The notes below the pieces were generated by a model. The model saw nothing but the letters and a program-made list of their open reading frames with translations, made no database searches and was not told where the DNA came from. Of a stretch of DNA of 13,228 nt, positions 1-7,299 are shown in pieces (positions within the stretch are counted from its first letter, which is position 1; each line of letters starts with the position of its first letter). The position numbers and the translations under genes are program-made. The stretch comes from Clarireedia homoeocarpa (Eukaryota > Ascomycota > Leotiomycetes > Helotiales > Rutstroemiaceae). Location of the stretch: NCBI GenBank assembly GCA_001465935.1, contig LNKV01000143.1, forward strand, positions 1 through 13,228, written 5' to 3'.

Positions 1-307
1 AAAATAATATAACTTTGTTTTTATAATATATTATTATAATTATTATTATTTATATATATTTTTATTAAAATATATTTTTTATATCAATAAAAGATAATTT
101 TAAAAATTATATTTTTTAAAATTTAAAAAATATTTTAAATATTCGAATATAATTTCTTTAAATTATTTATATAAAAATTAATCTAATTATTTTATAACTT
201 TTTAATTTATTTTAAAATTAAATAATATAAAATTTTTTTTTATATATTTATTATAGATTTTTTTAATATTAATTTAATAATTATAAAAATTTAAATAATT
301 ATTTTAA

Positions 308-340
<33 letters not shown>

Positions 341-1055
341 ATAAATATAATTTTTTATAAATTTTATTTAAAATTATTATAAAATTAAATAAAAACTTTT
401 TAAATATTTTATATAATAAAATATATTTATAATTATTTTAAACTATTTATAAACTTTTATTAATAAAAGTTAAATTTTTTTTCTTTTTTATAATTTAATA
501 TATTTAAAATTTAAATAATAGAATTAATATAATTTAAAAAGTATTTTATAATTTTATATATATTAGAAAATATCTTAATAAATAATTAAAATAAAATTTA
601 AGTTTTATATTAATAATTTATAAATTTAAAAAATAAATATAATAAAATAATTTTAATATTAAATTAAAAGAAATATATTTATTTATATAATTAAATAATA
701 AGTAGAATAATTATTTATTATTATTTTATATATAAAACTAAGAAATTAGTTTTTAATAATTTAATATATTTTAAAAACTATATAACTAAAATTTATAAAA
801 TTAAATTTCAATTTTAAAAATATTTATATTAACTATTATATTATATTATATTATCTTTTCTTTATAAAATAATATCAATAATATATATTCTTTAAAACCT
901 TTTAACTTTTTAAATTAAATAAATAATTTATTATTATTAATAATATTAATATATTAATCAAGATAGTTTCTAAGTAAATCTCTTTTATATAAAATATAAT
1001 AAATATCCTTTTTAAATAAATACTATTCTCTCTTTTTATCTTATTATATTAATAT
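1..1055. repeat. AT-rich RIP-degraded block, left flank
   Basis: This stretch is almost entirely A and T, with only scattered C and G, and holds no reading frame or RNA gene that I can support. The composition changes abruptly to ordinary gene-like sequence near 1055-1100. Massive C-to-T change on both strands is the known outcome of repeat-induced point mutation in ascomycetes, so I infer an old transposon, but no family can be recognised. Positions 313-342 hold an uninterrupted AT dinucleotide run. At the inner edge two small inverted repeats stand out: AAGGT-ttgg-ACCTT (1057-1070) and CTAAGG-tc-CCTTAG (1095-1108). Confidence 0.75.
313..342. repeat. AT dinucleotide microsatellite
   Basis: An uninterrupted alternating A/T run of about 30 bases inside the left AT-rich block. 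It is a low-complexity by-product of the base composition, with no visible functional context. Confidence 0.85.
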
Positions 1056-1300
1056 TAAGGTTTGGACCTTTAATACAATATATATCTTCTGAGCCTAAGG
1101 TCCCTTAGCCGCCACGTGACCAGGTCATAACAGATAGTTAGATATTGGCTATAGAGTGATTCGAAATCAAGATGGGAAATCATTATTACTTGCAATATCC
1201 AAAACCCTCAGGATTGTGAATTTTTCGGAGTAAATTTGTCAATACTTTGCAATGAAAGGTTAATACTTGGTCTCATAGTTCTAATTTTCTTAATGTATTT
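1056..1300. other. 3' flank of the NLR gene, no gene seen
   Basis: This is the non-coding sequence between the stop codon of the minus-strand gene (TAG at 1303-1301) and the left AT-rich block. It should contain the 3' UTR and the polyadenylation region. I see no exact AATAAA on the minus strand, which is common in filamentous fungi, and no further reading frame. A CACGTG hexamer lies at about 1113-1118. Base composition is intermediate between the gene and the AT block. Confidence 0.55.
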
Positions 1301-3078
1301 CTATATCAACGTGATTTGTATAATCTTCTTCGACAATCCTTGAGGCAAGCCTAACCAGCGTCGTAATTTCTTGGTGGCTAATAGCTCTCCATCCATAATT
1401 CCATGAACATAACTATCATCATTAGGTGTCCATCCACTCTATAGAGGAGCAAGGAAATATGAACTCACGCTTCTCCAATCAACAAAAAATCATTCCCAAC
1501 CGGTCTGATAATAGATGGAAGCCTTGATCCAAGAAATATTACAATATGATCACCCTCTTTTGCAATTTCTGGACAAAGCCCAACATAACCATCTCGAGAC
1601 ACGAAGAACGTTCGGGTGTTGAGGTATGTGGGGAACACATCATCCCACCCAGACAAAATTTGCTCGGGCTCTCTCCATTCCAACCAGCTTGCTCCTAGCC
1701 TTCTAGGTTCTTCATCAATAGATATGAACTTTTGGTCCGCCAGGAATGTGCGACAGAAAACTTCGTTCATGGATATCGAGCCGTAGCGGTTCTGTACCTC
1801 GGTCAAGTCCATGTATGTCCTCCAGGCTGCAGGAGTTCGTGGCTGACCAGTCATCCTCACAGTGTCTACATGAATAGCTGATAGATTCAAAGCCGGAAAC
1901 TGGCTGGTCTCTGTGAATGAAGGCGCAGGTTTGATCAAAGTTCCGGCAGAGTAGAGTCTACGGCAACGTGGTTTGAAAGGCAGAGCAACATCTCCCTGGT
2001 CCAAGGACCTAGACAGTGGTTTTGTGAAGTCTGGTACCCAACTTGGAAGTTTCTCCGGTCGATCCCGTAAATAAGCTGGATATGACAAAATATCGAGATC
2101 ATCGCTACTACGTATGAGAGAGACCGCCAGGCGGCAGCACAGTTCCTCGATCGCGATTGTGTAAATACCACCATCTAATGAAATAGGGGGTGTCTCATGC
2201 ATTATGCGCATTACCGCAATCATCTTGTCACGAAGATTAAGACACTCGTGAGCCTGAGTAAGCAACATCATCTCACGAAAGCTAAATCCAAGGTCGCTGT
2301 GATAGCGTCTTCGGATTGCCTGAATTGCTGTGAGGTGAGGATTACACAAAATTAACCGAGAGAACTCAGATAGGCTTGGCAGTGCTGTTGAATTGGTCTG
2401 TGTCGCCAATAATTTGAACGTATATTGGTGTATGTCATGTCCATGGGAGGAATAAGCTTCCTCAATTCTTGCAAAAACTGACCAAGGAACACAGCTCGAT
2501 CCGCACATCACTTCAATGTCTCTCGCTAGTACAGCTTCTTGTATGATCCATACCTTGCGGAACCAAGGTAGAGCCAATAGTTCTTGAAGGGCAGTCCATG
2601 TTTCGATAGACATAGATAGAAGCCTGTTAGAGACGCTCTCTGTCTGACGGGGTAGGTCTTCAAAGCTAGACAGGTATCCCATCGCTAGGTAGCTTGTCGA
2701 TGTTTCGTATCCTAACCATACTATGGTCTTCACAGCATTTTTAAAGATGAGTGGTATCAACGACACTTGTAAATTTCTTTCCGAGGTGTCTATTAAATTG
2801 ATGCAAAGTGCGTCGATCCATAAAACTCGAGGGGCTCGCGATTCGCTGCGAATTTGTAGCATTGCGCATGCCAAATTCAAGTTGACACTGATGCGAGTAC
2901 CATCAACATAGATCCATTGCGGATCCATATTAGGATCCCACGAGTAGGAAAGCGCTTGATAATAAGGTGCTTCATCCATGGAAACTACTTGTAATCGGCA
3001 TTCAAGTGGACTGCTCGAGCTCTCTGAGGGTAGAAGTAGCAGAACCCTAAACTCTCGTTTGTCGTATCTCAATGGCAT
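1301..3078 (-). other. Full-length HET-domain protein fused at the C-terminus
   Basis: Residues 977-1549 (573 aa) have the size and order of a free-standing HET-6-type protein. A start-like MPLRYDKREFRVLLLLPS is followed by the HET fold: YQALSYSW (1016-1023), LWIDALCIN (1062-1070), ER..QV, then IVWLG, and PWFRKVWIIQEAVLAR (1147-1162). Further on come RDKMIAVMR and LPSWVPDF, and the tail YVHGIMDGELL lies on the last exon. HET domains drive heterokaryon-incompatibility cell death in ascomycetes and are distantly related to TIR domains. The near-invariant Gln of the CINQ motif is Leu1071 here. Residue 977 is a methionine, so an internal start could in principle yield a separate HET protein, but the frame runs open from the NACHT part straight into this one within a single 2.4-kb exon. 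Confidence 0.93.
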
Positions 3079-6000
3079 GTAAATATCCTGGGTAGTACCG
3101 ATGATATCGACGGGGGGATCATCCTCCAGTAGCCGGTGATTAACTTCGCCAGTGCTATTCGCGAAGCCAGTGTCTGACCCCTCCCAACTTCCCTCTAATA
3201 GTTTTGGAGCTTTGCCCGCTTCCGGATACAAAAGTGATGCCAATTGGTTCTCCAATTTTGCTTTGAGATATGATAGTAGCCGTGGATTGTGTTGTGCATG
3301 GGATATCCAATATCGAGTTGAGTATCTTGCCAAAGGATAAAGCTTGGTCCTCCAAGAACTGGCATAGCAGTGACTAATATACTCAACGCAACACTTTGCA
3401 ATAAACTCGTGCGCTAAGCCTTCATCAAATAGAAAACAATTCGATGAAGTTACCCCACTATCCTTTGAAATGAGGTACTTACGTACAGAGGAGTGCGCTA
3501 GAGCCAGCACATGAGTTTCGGCTTGGTATAGATCACTCGAGACAAGAGGAGGCTCTAGAGTGACAAGTCCGGTGAGACAACTCAGAATCTGCTGAGCAGT
3601 AAGACGTCTCTCGGTGTTGAGTACTATATTGCGCTCGGAGTTCAATATCGAAGCCTCTATTACTTCCTCGATGAAGAGTAGCCGCTGAGCCAAGGATAGC
3701 CATTTTAGAGCAACAGCCACTTCGGGGGCATCCGATTCGTCCACACGCTGCAACAGCCGATCGTATGTGGATTTTAAGTCTTTGGGAAGACTATGCAATA
3801 TTTCCTCTATCTCTCGTGACCTCAGCACTCTAGGAATTTGCAACATTTGCAACATCAAGGCTACCCATTGGAATCTTGAATGTTAGAATCAGTCTCAGGA
3901 TATGCTCATTCAGGTGGCGAGGAGAGCTTACACGCCATTGGCTTCTTTCGTCAGATAGTCTTCAATCTTCTTTCGATCATCGCCCGAAAGTCCCGAAAAC
4001 TTACTCGCCGTGGAGACTGCGTGGCGGACGAAAAGACCAATGTCTACATCAACCCGCGAGCTGCTCATGCCAAGGTTCGTCCAACCCAAATCCCATCGAA
4101 AGGTGTTAGAAAAGTCTGGTTCTGGCTGACTAGTGACTAAAAGGCTAACTTTAGAGACTCCTGGATTTGTAAGTTCATGCAAGAGGTACAGAATGTCGTC
4201 TCTCTGCTCTCCATGTGGAATTTCATCCATGGCGTCCAGAAGAAGGAAGCATTGCGTCGATAATGAATGGCAGATATCGAGAAACAAATGTAAAAGATCA
4301 TCCCTCGGTGGGATGGGCACAATCGGGCGCTCCGGTGTTTGTTTTCTATATTTTGAGTATAGAGCTTGAATCTGTTTTGGTATGCGCCGTTGAGAGATAC
4401 ACAACTGGTAAACCATTGATATTATAACTGATTCTAGGTTCTGGTGTTCGGATTTGTTAAAATCGAAGTAGTAATACAACACTGGTGCAGTCTATTTTTC
4501 GTATTAGCACTGGTTTAGATCAATGTCCGAAGAGCCGATAAGATATAGTGATCTTTGATCCTAGCTAACCCTTTGAGGTTCTGATTCCCGAGACGGTAGG
4601 AGAATAGAGGGAAACATACTGACCTGTGTAGCACCTTCGCCCTGTTGACTTTGGAGAGATTCGATAATTGATGAGCTAGGACTCATCAGTACTTGATCAA
4701 CCTGACGAGGAAGGGGGTTTAATAGGAAGCATTTAGAGTCCCTTGCACACAGGAATACAATACCAAAGAACCGTTTTGCCTGACCCAACTGAGGAAGTCA
4801 GCGATGTAGCGAAAGCTGATCAATGTATTTTGTGGAACTAACCTTTTCCATGCATCCACAGCTTCAGGCCAGGCTGTCTACACCAACCTTGAAAACTGGG
4901 ATTCTCGAAGATCCATTGGCCTGACTCAGCGTGGATACGTCTGTTTCTGATGCGTATATGAGTAGTCAGGTGGTCTTCATTGGCATCAAGCCACCTCGAT
5001 AGGCCTTGAAGGTCCAATTGCTCTGGAGCTGATCCATCAGCTTGGGCATTCTTTTGGAGTGACGAAATGTTCTTTTGTGCGTTCAAACGTTGTGTTTCCA
5101 CGGCTTCACAATAAACCTGTCATTGACTGTTACTTGCATTCCTAGATGTCTGAAATTCCTGATAATGACAATTAAGAACAGGCCCGCACCTTGATTTCCA
5201 GACAAAAAACAGATCCAGCGAAACCTGCCCAAAATCAGCCTCTCAAAATTTCAAGAAAAATCCATGTCTGGAATCTCTTTAAGAAACGACACACTTGTTT
5301 TGAGCTTCAGATTGTTCGCACACAGCGCCACCAGATTCTCTCGATCTGGAGACTCCATATACCCTTCCGTCGCGGCTTCCACCAAAGGGGTTTTCTTGTA
5401 CTCTTCCAGTCCAACCTCTTGAAGACCCTGGTCCACATTGAAGCGGAAGTATCTCTGTCTCCCATCTATTTTCGTCAAATTTCGGTGACTTTTCATGAAG
5501 TCATCAGCTGAGCGCTTCGTCTGCGTGACCATATTCTTCAAGGTATCCACGAAGCCCTTCACACTTTCCTTCATCCCTTCGGTCTTTGGTACCCCAGTTC
5601 CAATAGAGATGAAGCACTTCAGAATCTTGTCTAGCTGTACTTCATCATCATATTCATCTTTGACCCAAACTTCCCTCGCTTCATGCCACACCTCATTGAC
5701 GGGATTGTTTGCCCCAAAGGCCCCATCTCGGTAAGTGCGTCCATTGATTACAACGGCGTCAAAGTAGGATGTGGCAGCGGAGGTAGCACATGCTGCATCT
5801 ACGATCGTCACTTTGTTGGGTACGCCGAGATCCGCACGTGGATAATCTCTGAAATGAACTGTGTTCTGAGTCTCGTACGCTGTGGCGCATACGAACCTAC
5901 CGTTCGTTTAGAACGGGGTTTAAGAAGAAATTAGATAGGAAACTCACGTTCGACAACCTCGAGCCTCGCCATCGTCAAGTAAGACTTTTGCCGCAGCAGA

Positions 6001-6654
6001 CCTTATCAAAGCATCTTTGGCTTTTTGAGACCCAGGTAGACTCATTGCAGTCGCGATGGCCTTCTTGTCAACGTCCGCAAGATTCTGCGACTTCGCGACG
6101 ATTCTCAGGATGCAGCGGCGTAAGATCTCAGAGTCGAACTGAGATTGGATCTGAAAAGCCACAGTGACTTTGAATTTATGGACCGGACTTCCAAAGATCT
6201 CTTCGAACATGGAATTGTAAACGTCAATACACTCTTGAACATCCATTTTCAGTCGGCCGAGCATGATGGCAATGAGCCTAGGTGCAGCCAAAAGTCAGTG
6301 TACGCGGCGTGAGAATTGAATTGAGAAAACATACCCGCCAGTACTTGTTCCCCCTATCATATCAAAAATCTCATATGGTTTCTTATGATGTTCGGGAGGA
6401 AGTTCGGAATTGACTTTGGCCATCAGGTATCGCAAGATGATCAAGGTCGATAAACCACGTACTCCGCCACCATCTTCAGATCGCATTTGGTTAGCAGGAC
6501 TTCTTCAGGATATCTATCAGAATCGATACGCACCGAGAGACAGTAGGCAAAGGCCTTTGGTAAAGACAGGGCTCTGTGACAGTTGTGAGGCTGCTGAGTC
6601 GAGGCCACCATGGACTGCGCTAGAACTAGCGTTGAATCCCTCCAAGCCTGACAT
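1301..6654 (-). CDS. Patatin-NACHT-HET NOD-like receptor (11 exons, 1549 aa)
   Basis: This is a STAND/NOD-like receptor with two effector-type domains. Exons on the minus strand: 6654-6534, 6473-6335, 6277-5948, 5896-5295, 5224-5190, 5116-4843, 4788-4764, 4675-4620, 4481-3932, 3874-1469, 1412-1301. They sum to 4650 nt and stay in frame throughout. Domains: patatin-like phospholipase (about residues 36-375), linker (376-494), NACHT (495-735), winged-helix/post-NACHT region (736-905), linker (906-976), full-length HET-type protein (977-1549). The start is ATG 6654-6652; an in-frame TGA lies just before 6750 and no other ATG lies between. No signal peptide or membrane segment is evident, so a cytosolic protein is expected. 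Related patatin-NLRs such as Neurospora PLP-1 trigger allorecognition death; that role here is inferred. There is no ankyrin, WD40 or TPR array, which is unusual. A gene finder might split it into a patatin gene and a NACHT-HET gene, but the NACHT part has no usable ATG of its own before the P-loop. The weakest joins are those around the 35-nt exon 5. Confidence 0.85.
1413..6533 (-). other. Ten introns of the NLR gene
   Basis: Introns, with lengths in nt: 6533-6474 (60), 6334-6278 (57), 5947-5897 (51), 5294-5225 (70), 5189-5117 (73), 4842-4789 (54), 4763-4676 (88), 4619-4482 (138), 3931-3875 (57), 1468-1413 (56). All are GT...AG. Good branch points include GCTAAC in intron 1, CTGAC in introns 2 and 6, and TTCTAAC in intron 9. 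Each join was chosen because it restores a family motif: introns 1, 2, 3, 6, 7, 9 and 10 are near-certain for that reason. Introns 4 and 5 rest on frame and splice consensus only. Intron 8 has an equally in-frame alternative (4623-4492) that changes two or three residues. In introns 3, 6, 9 and 10 the donor itself creates an immediate in-frame stop if the intron is retained. Confidence 0.8.
3294..4861 (-). other. NACHT NTPase with winged-helix/post-NACHT region
   Basis: This part is the nucleotide-binding switch of the receptor. Walker A is G-K-V-G-S-G-K-T (residues 499-506), created by splicing intron 6 and carried mainly on a 25-nt exon. Walker B is LLLDAMDEI, with Asp610, Asp613 and Glu614. 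The next strand reads LLVTSQPE (about 641-648), where most family members have TSR. The NACHT-typical YYFDFN (residues 531-536) and GVFQWVALMLQ (710-720, rebuilt across intron 9) follow the expected order. Then come LPKDLKSTYDRLL (740-752), the helical/winged region, and AHSSVRKYL (836-844), matching the LVHxSVKEYL-like stretch of fungal NACHT proteins. ATP- or GTP-driven oligomerisation is the known behaviour of the class. After about residue 905 the usual sensor repeats do not appear. Confidence 0.95.
5295..6550 (-). other. Patatin-like phospholipase domain (N-terminal effector)
   Basis: Three patatin signatures are present and each is rebuilt or bordered by splicing. DGGGVRG (residues 41-47, oxyanion hole) has its Asp codon split by intron 1. 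The nucleophile elbow GTSTGG (82-87, serine 84) is completed across intron 2 into GGLIAIMLGRL. The second catalytic residue is Asp254 in the DGA motif (254-256). Family features continue with FVCAT (198-202), ATSAATSYF (234-242), FISIGTG (292-298) and YFRFNVDQGL (346-355). The Ser-Asp dyad is intact, so lipid acyl hydrolase activity (phospholipase A2 type) is expected; the substrate cannot be read from sequence. In fungal NLRs this domain sits N-terminal to the nucleotide-binding module and acts as the cell-death effector. It lies here on exons 1 to 4. Confidence 0.95.
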
Positions 6655-7003
6655 GATGCTTAAGTACGACTCGGAGATCCAGTTGAAGTGTTTATCCTGT
6701 GCCCAAAGCAGTGAGATCTTCGAAGGAGGTAACAGATCGTGGATCCACAAGTATCATGAGCGCAGTCGATCATCGAAGTGCATCGTTGTTTCAGCCTCAT
6801 TTGGGATATGTCACGAGGTTTATGCTTATTGGTGTCCGAATTGAGCTGCGTGCGTTCAGCCCCAAGCATTAGAGCGTCAAATGTACCCTTGCTATTCGCT
6901 CGGTTGCAATATGAACAGGGATTTGATTGTATCTTTTGTACAGAAGGGGGTTTCTATAATTTGTGCAACAGTAGGGGTTTTTCTACTACCTTTACTAAGC
7001 TAT
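6655..7003. promoter_or_regulatory. 5' flank of the NLR gene, divergent to the LTR element
   Basis: This is about 350 bp of ordinary composition between the gene's ATG (minus strand) and the first base of the 5' LTR (plus strand), so both transcription units would have to start from or near it. On the minus strand an AT-rich, TATA-like ATTATAG sits near 6957, roughly 300 bp before the ATG; it is weak evidence for a promoter. A minus-strand ATG at 6869 opens a 69-codon frame ending at 6660, just before the real start, and would act as an upstream reading frame if the transcript begins that far up. An inverted repeat AGTAG...CTACT lies at 6970-6987. No convincing protein gene is seen on either strand. 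Confidence 0.45.
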
Positions 7004-7198
7004 TGTTGGTACGACCGAGTAGTCGTACCTTAAAAGTGATATCACGTAGGTACGGACGAGGGTTACACGTAACACCCGGAATCACGTGCAAAGCGTAGGT
7101 CCAGTGTTAATTTTGTAAATCGTCTTAATTCTCTAATTACAGGATCGTACTAAGATCTTTATACCCTTCGTACAAAGGGTACTAGCTATCTATATATA
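7004..7198 (+). repeat. 5' LTR copy
   Basis: Starts TGTTGGTACGACC and shares with the copy at 11760 the segments ATATCACGT, the 18-base near-palindrome at 7060-7077, CACGTG-like GGAATCACGTGCAAAGCG, and AAATCGTCTTAATTCTCTAA. It also carries a perfect inverted repeat, GGTACGAC (7008-7015) with GTCGTACC (7022-7029), and TACCCTT...AAGGGTA near 7162-7181. This copy keeps far more G and C than the other, probably because it borders the gene island. The 3' limit is uncertain: similarity fades after CTATCTATATATA (7186-7198) but may continue weakly to about 7250. Confidence 0.75.
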
Positions 7199-7227
7199 AT
7201 TATTTAGATTAGTAATATCTATATAGA

Positions 7228-7290
7228 ATCCGGTCTTTGTCCGGTTCCGGGCGCGGTTCCTAGCAGCCCGGTCCGGCCTAGTCCGGTCTA
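7228..7290. repeat. GC-rich CCGG-motif cluster
   Basis: A GC-rich patch between the 5' LTR copy and the AT-rich interior. It holds about six short CCGG-containing motifs of the form TCCGGT, TCCGGG or CCCGG, for example in GTCCGGTTCCGGG and CCCGGTCCGGCC. It is the most G+C-dense spot of the right half of the window and ends abruptly at about 7290. It would lie where an LTR element has its primer-binding site and leader, but no tRNA complement was recognised. Confidence 0.6.
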
Positions 7291-7299
7291 GTTATTATC

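Noticed and set aside
1465..3858. HET region as an independent gene ending at TGA 1467-1465
   Set aside because: The TGA is part of a GTGAGT splice donor; joining to 1412 restores the HET tail YVHGIMDGE, and the 5' end runs into NACHT sequence across intron 9.
3876..4427. Several short plus-strand frames opposite the NACHT exon
   Set aside because: They overlap one another and the clearly coding minus strand (Walker B), so they are shadows.
5191..5511. Plus-strand open frame of 106 codons
   Set aside because: Shadow of patatin exon 4 and the linker exon on the other strand.
6655..6750. N-terminal extension of exon 1 (in-frame up to 6750)
   Set aside because: The frame is open but has no ATG; the only in-frame ATG is at 6654, and an upstream TGA blocks further extension. 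A spliced leader exon is possible but not supported.
6410..6844. Plus-strand open frame of 144 codons with paired cysteines (CDSC, CLSC)
   Set aside because: It lies antisense to exons 1-2 and intron 1 of the NLR gene, which carry unmistakable patatin motifs, and shows no family resemblance itself.
6660..6869. Minus-strand 69-codon frame with an ATG just upstream of the NLR
   Set aside because: No recognisable protein features; at most an upstream reading frame in the leader, and the transcript start is unknown.
6999..7003. GCTAT before the 5' LTR as a target-site duplication, matched at 11993-11997
   Set aside because: The distal GCTAT does not abut the end of the second LTR copy and a five-base match in AT-rich DNA is weak.
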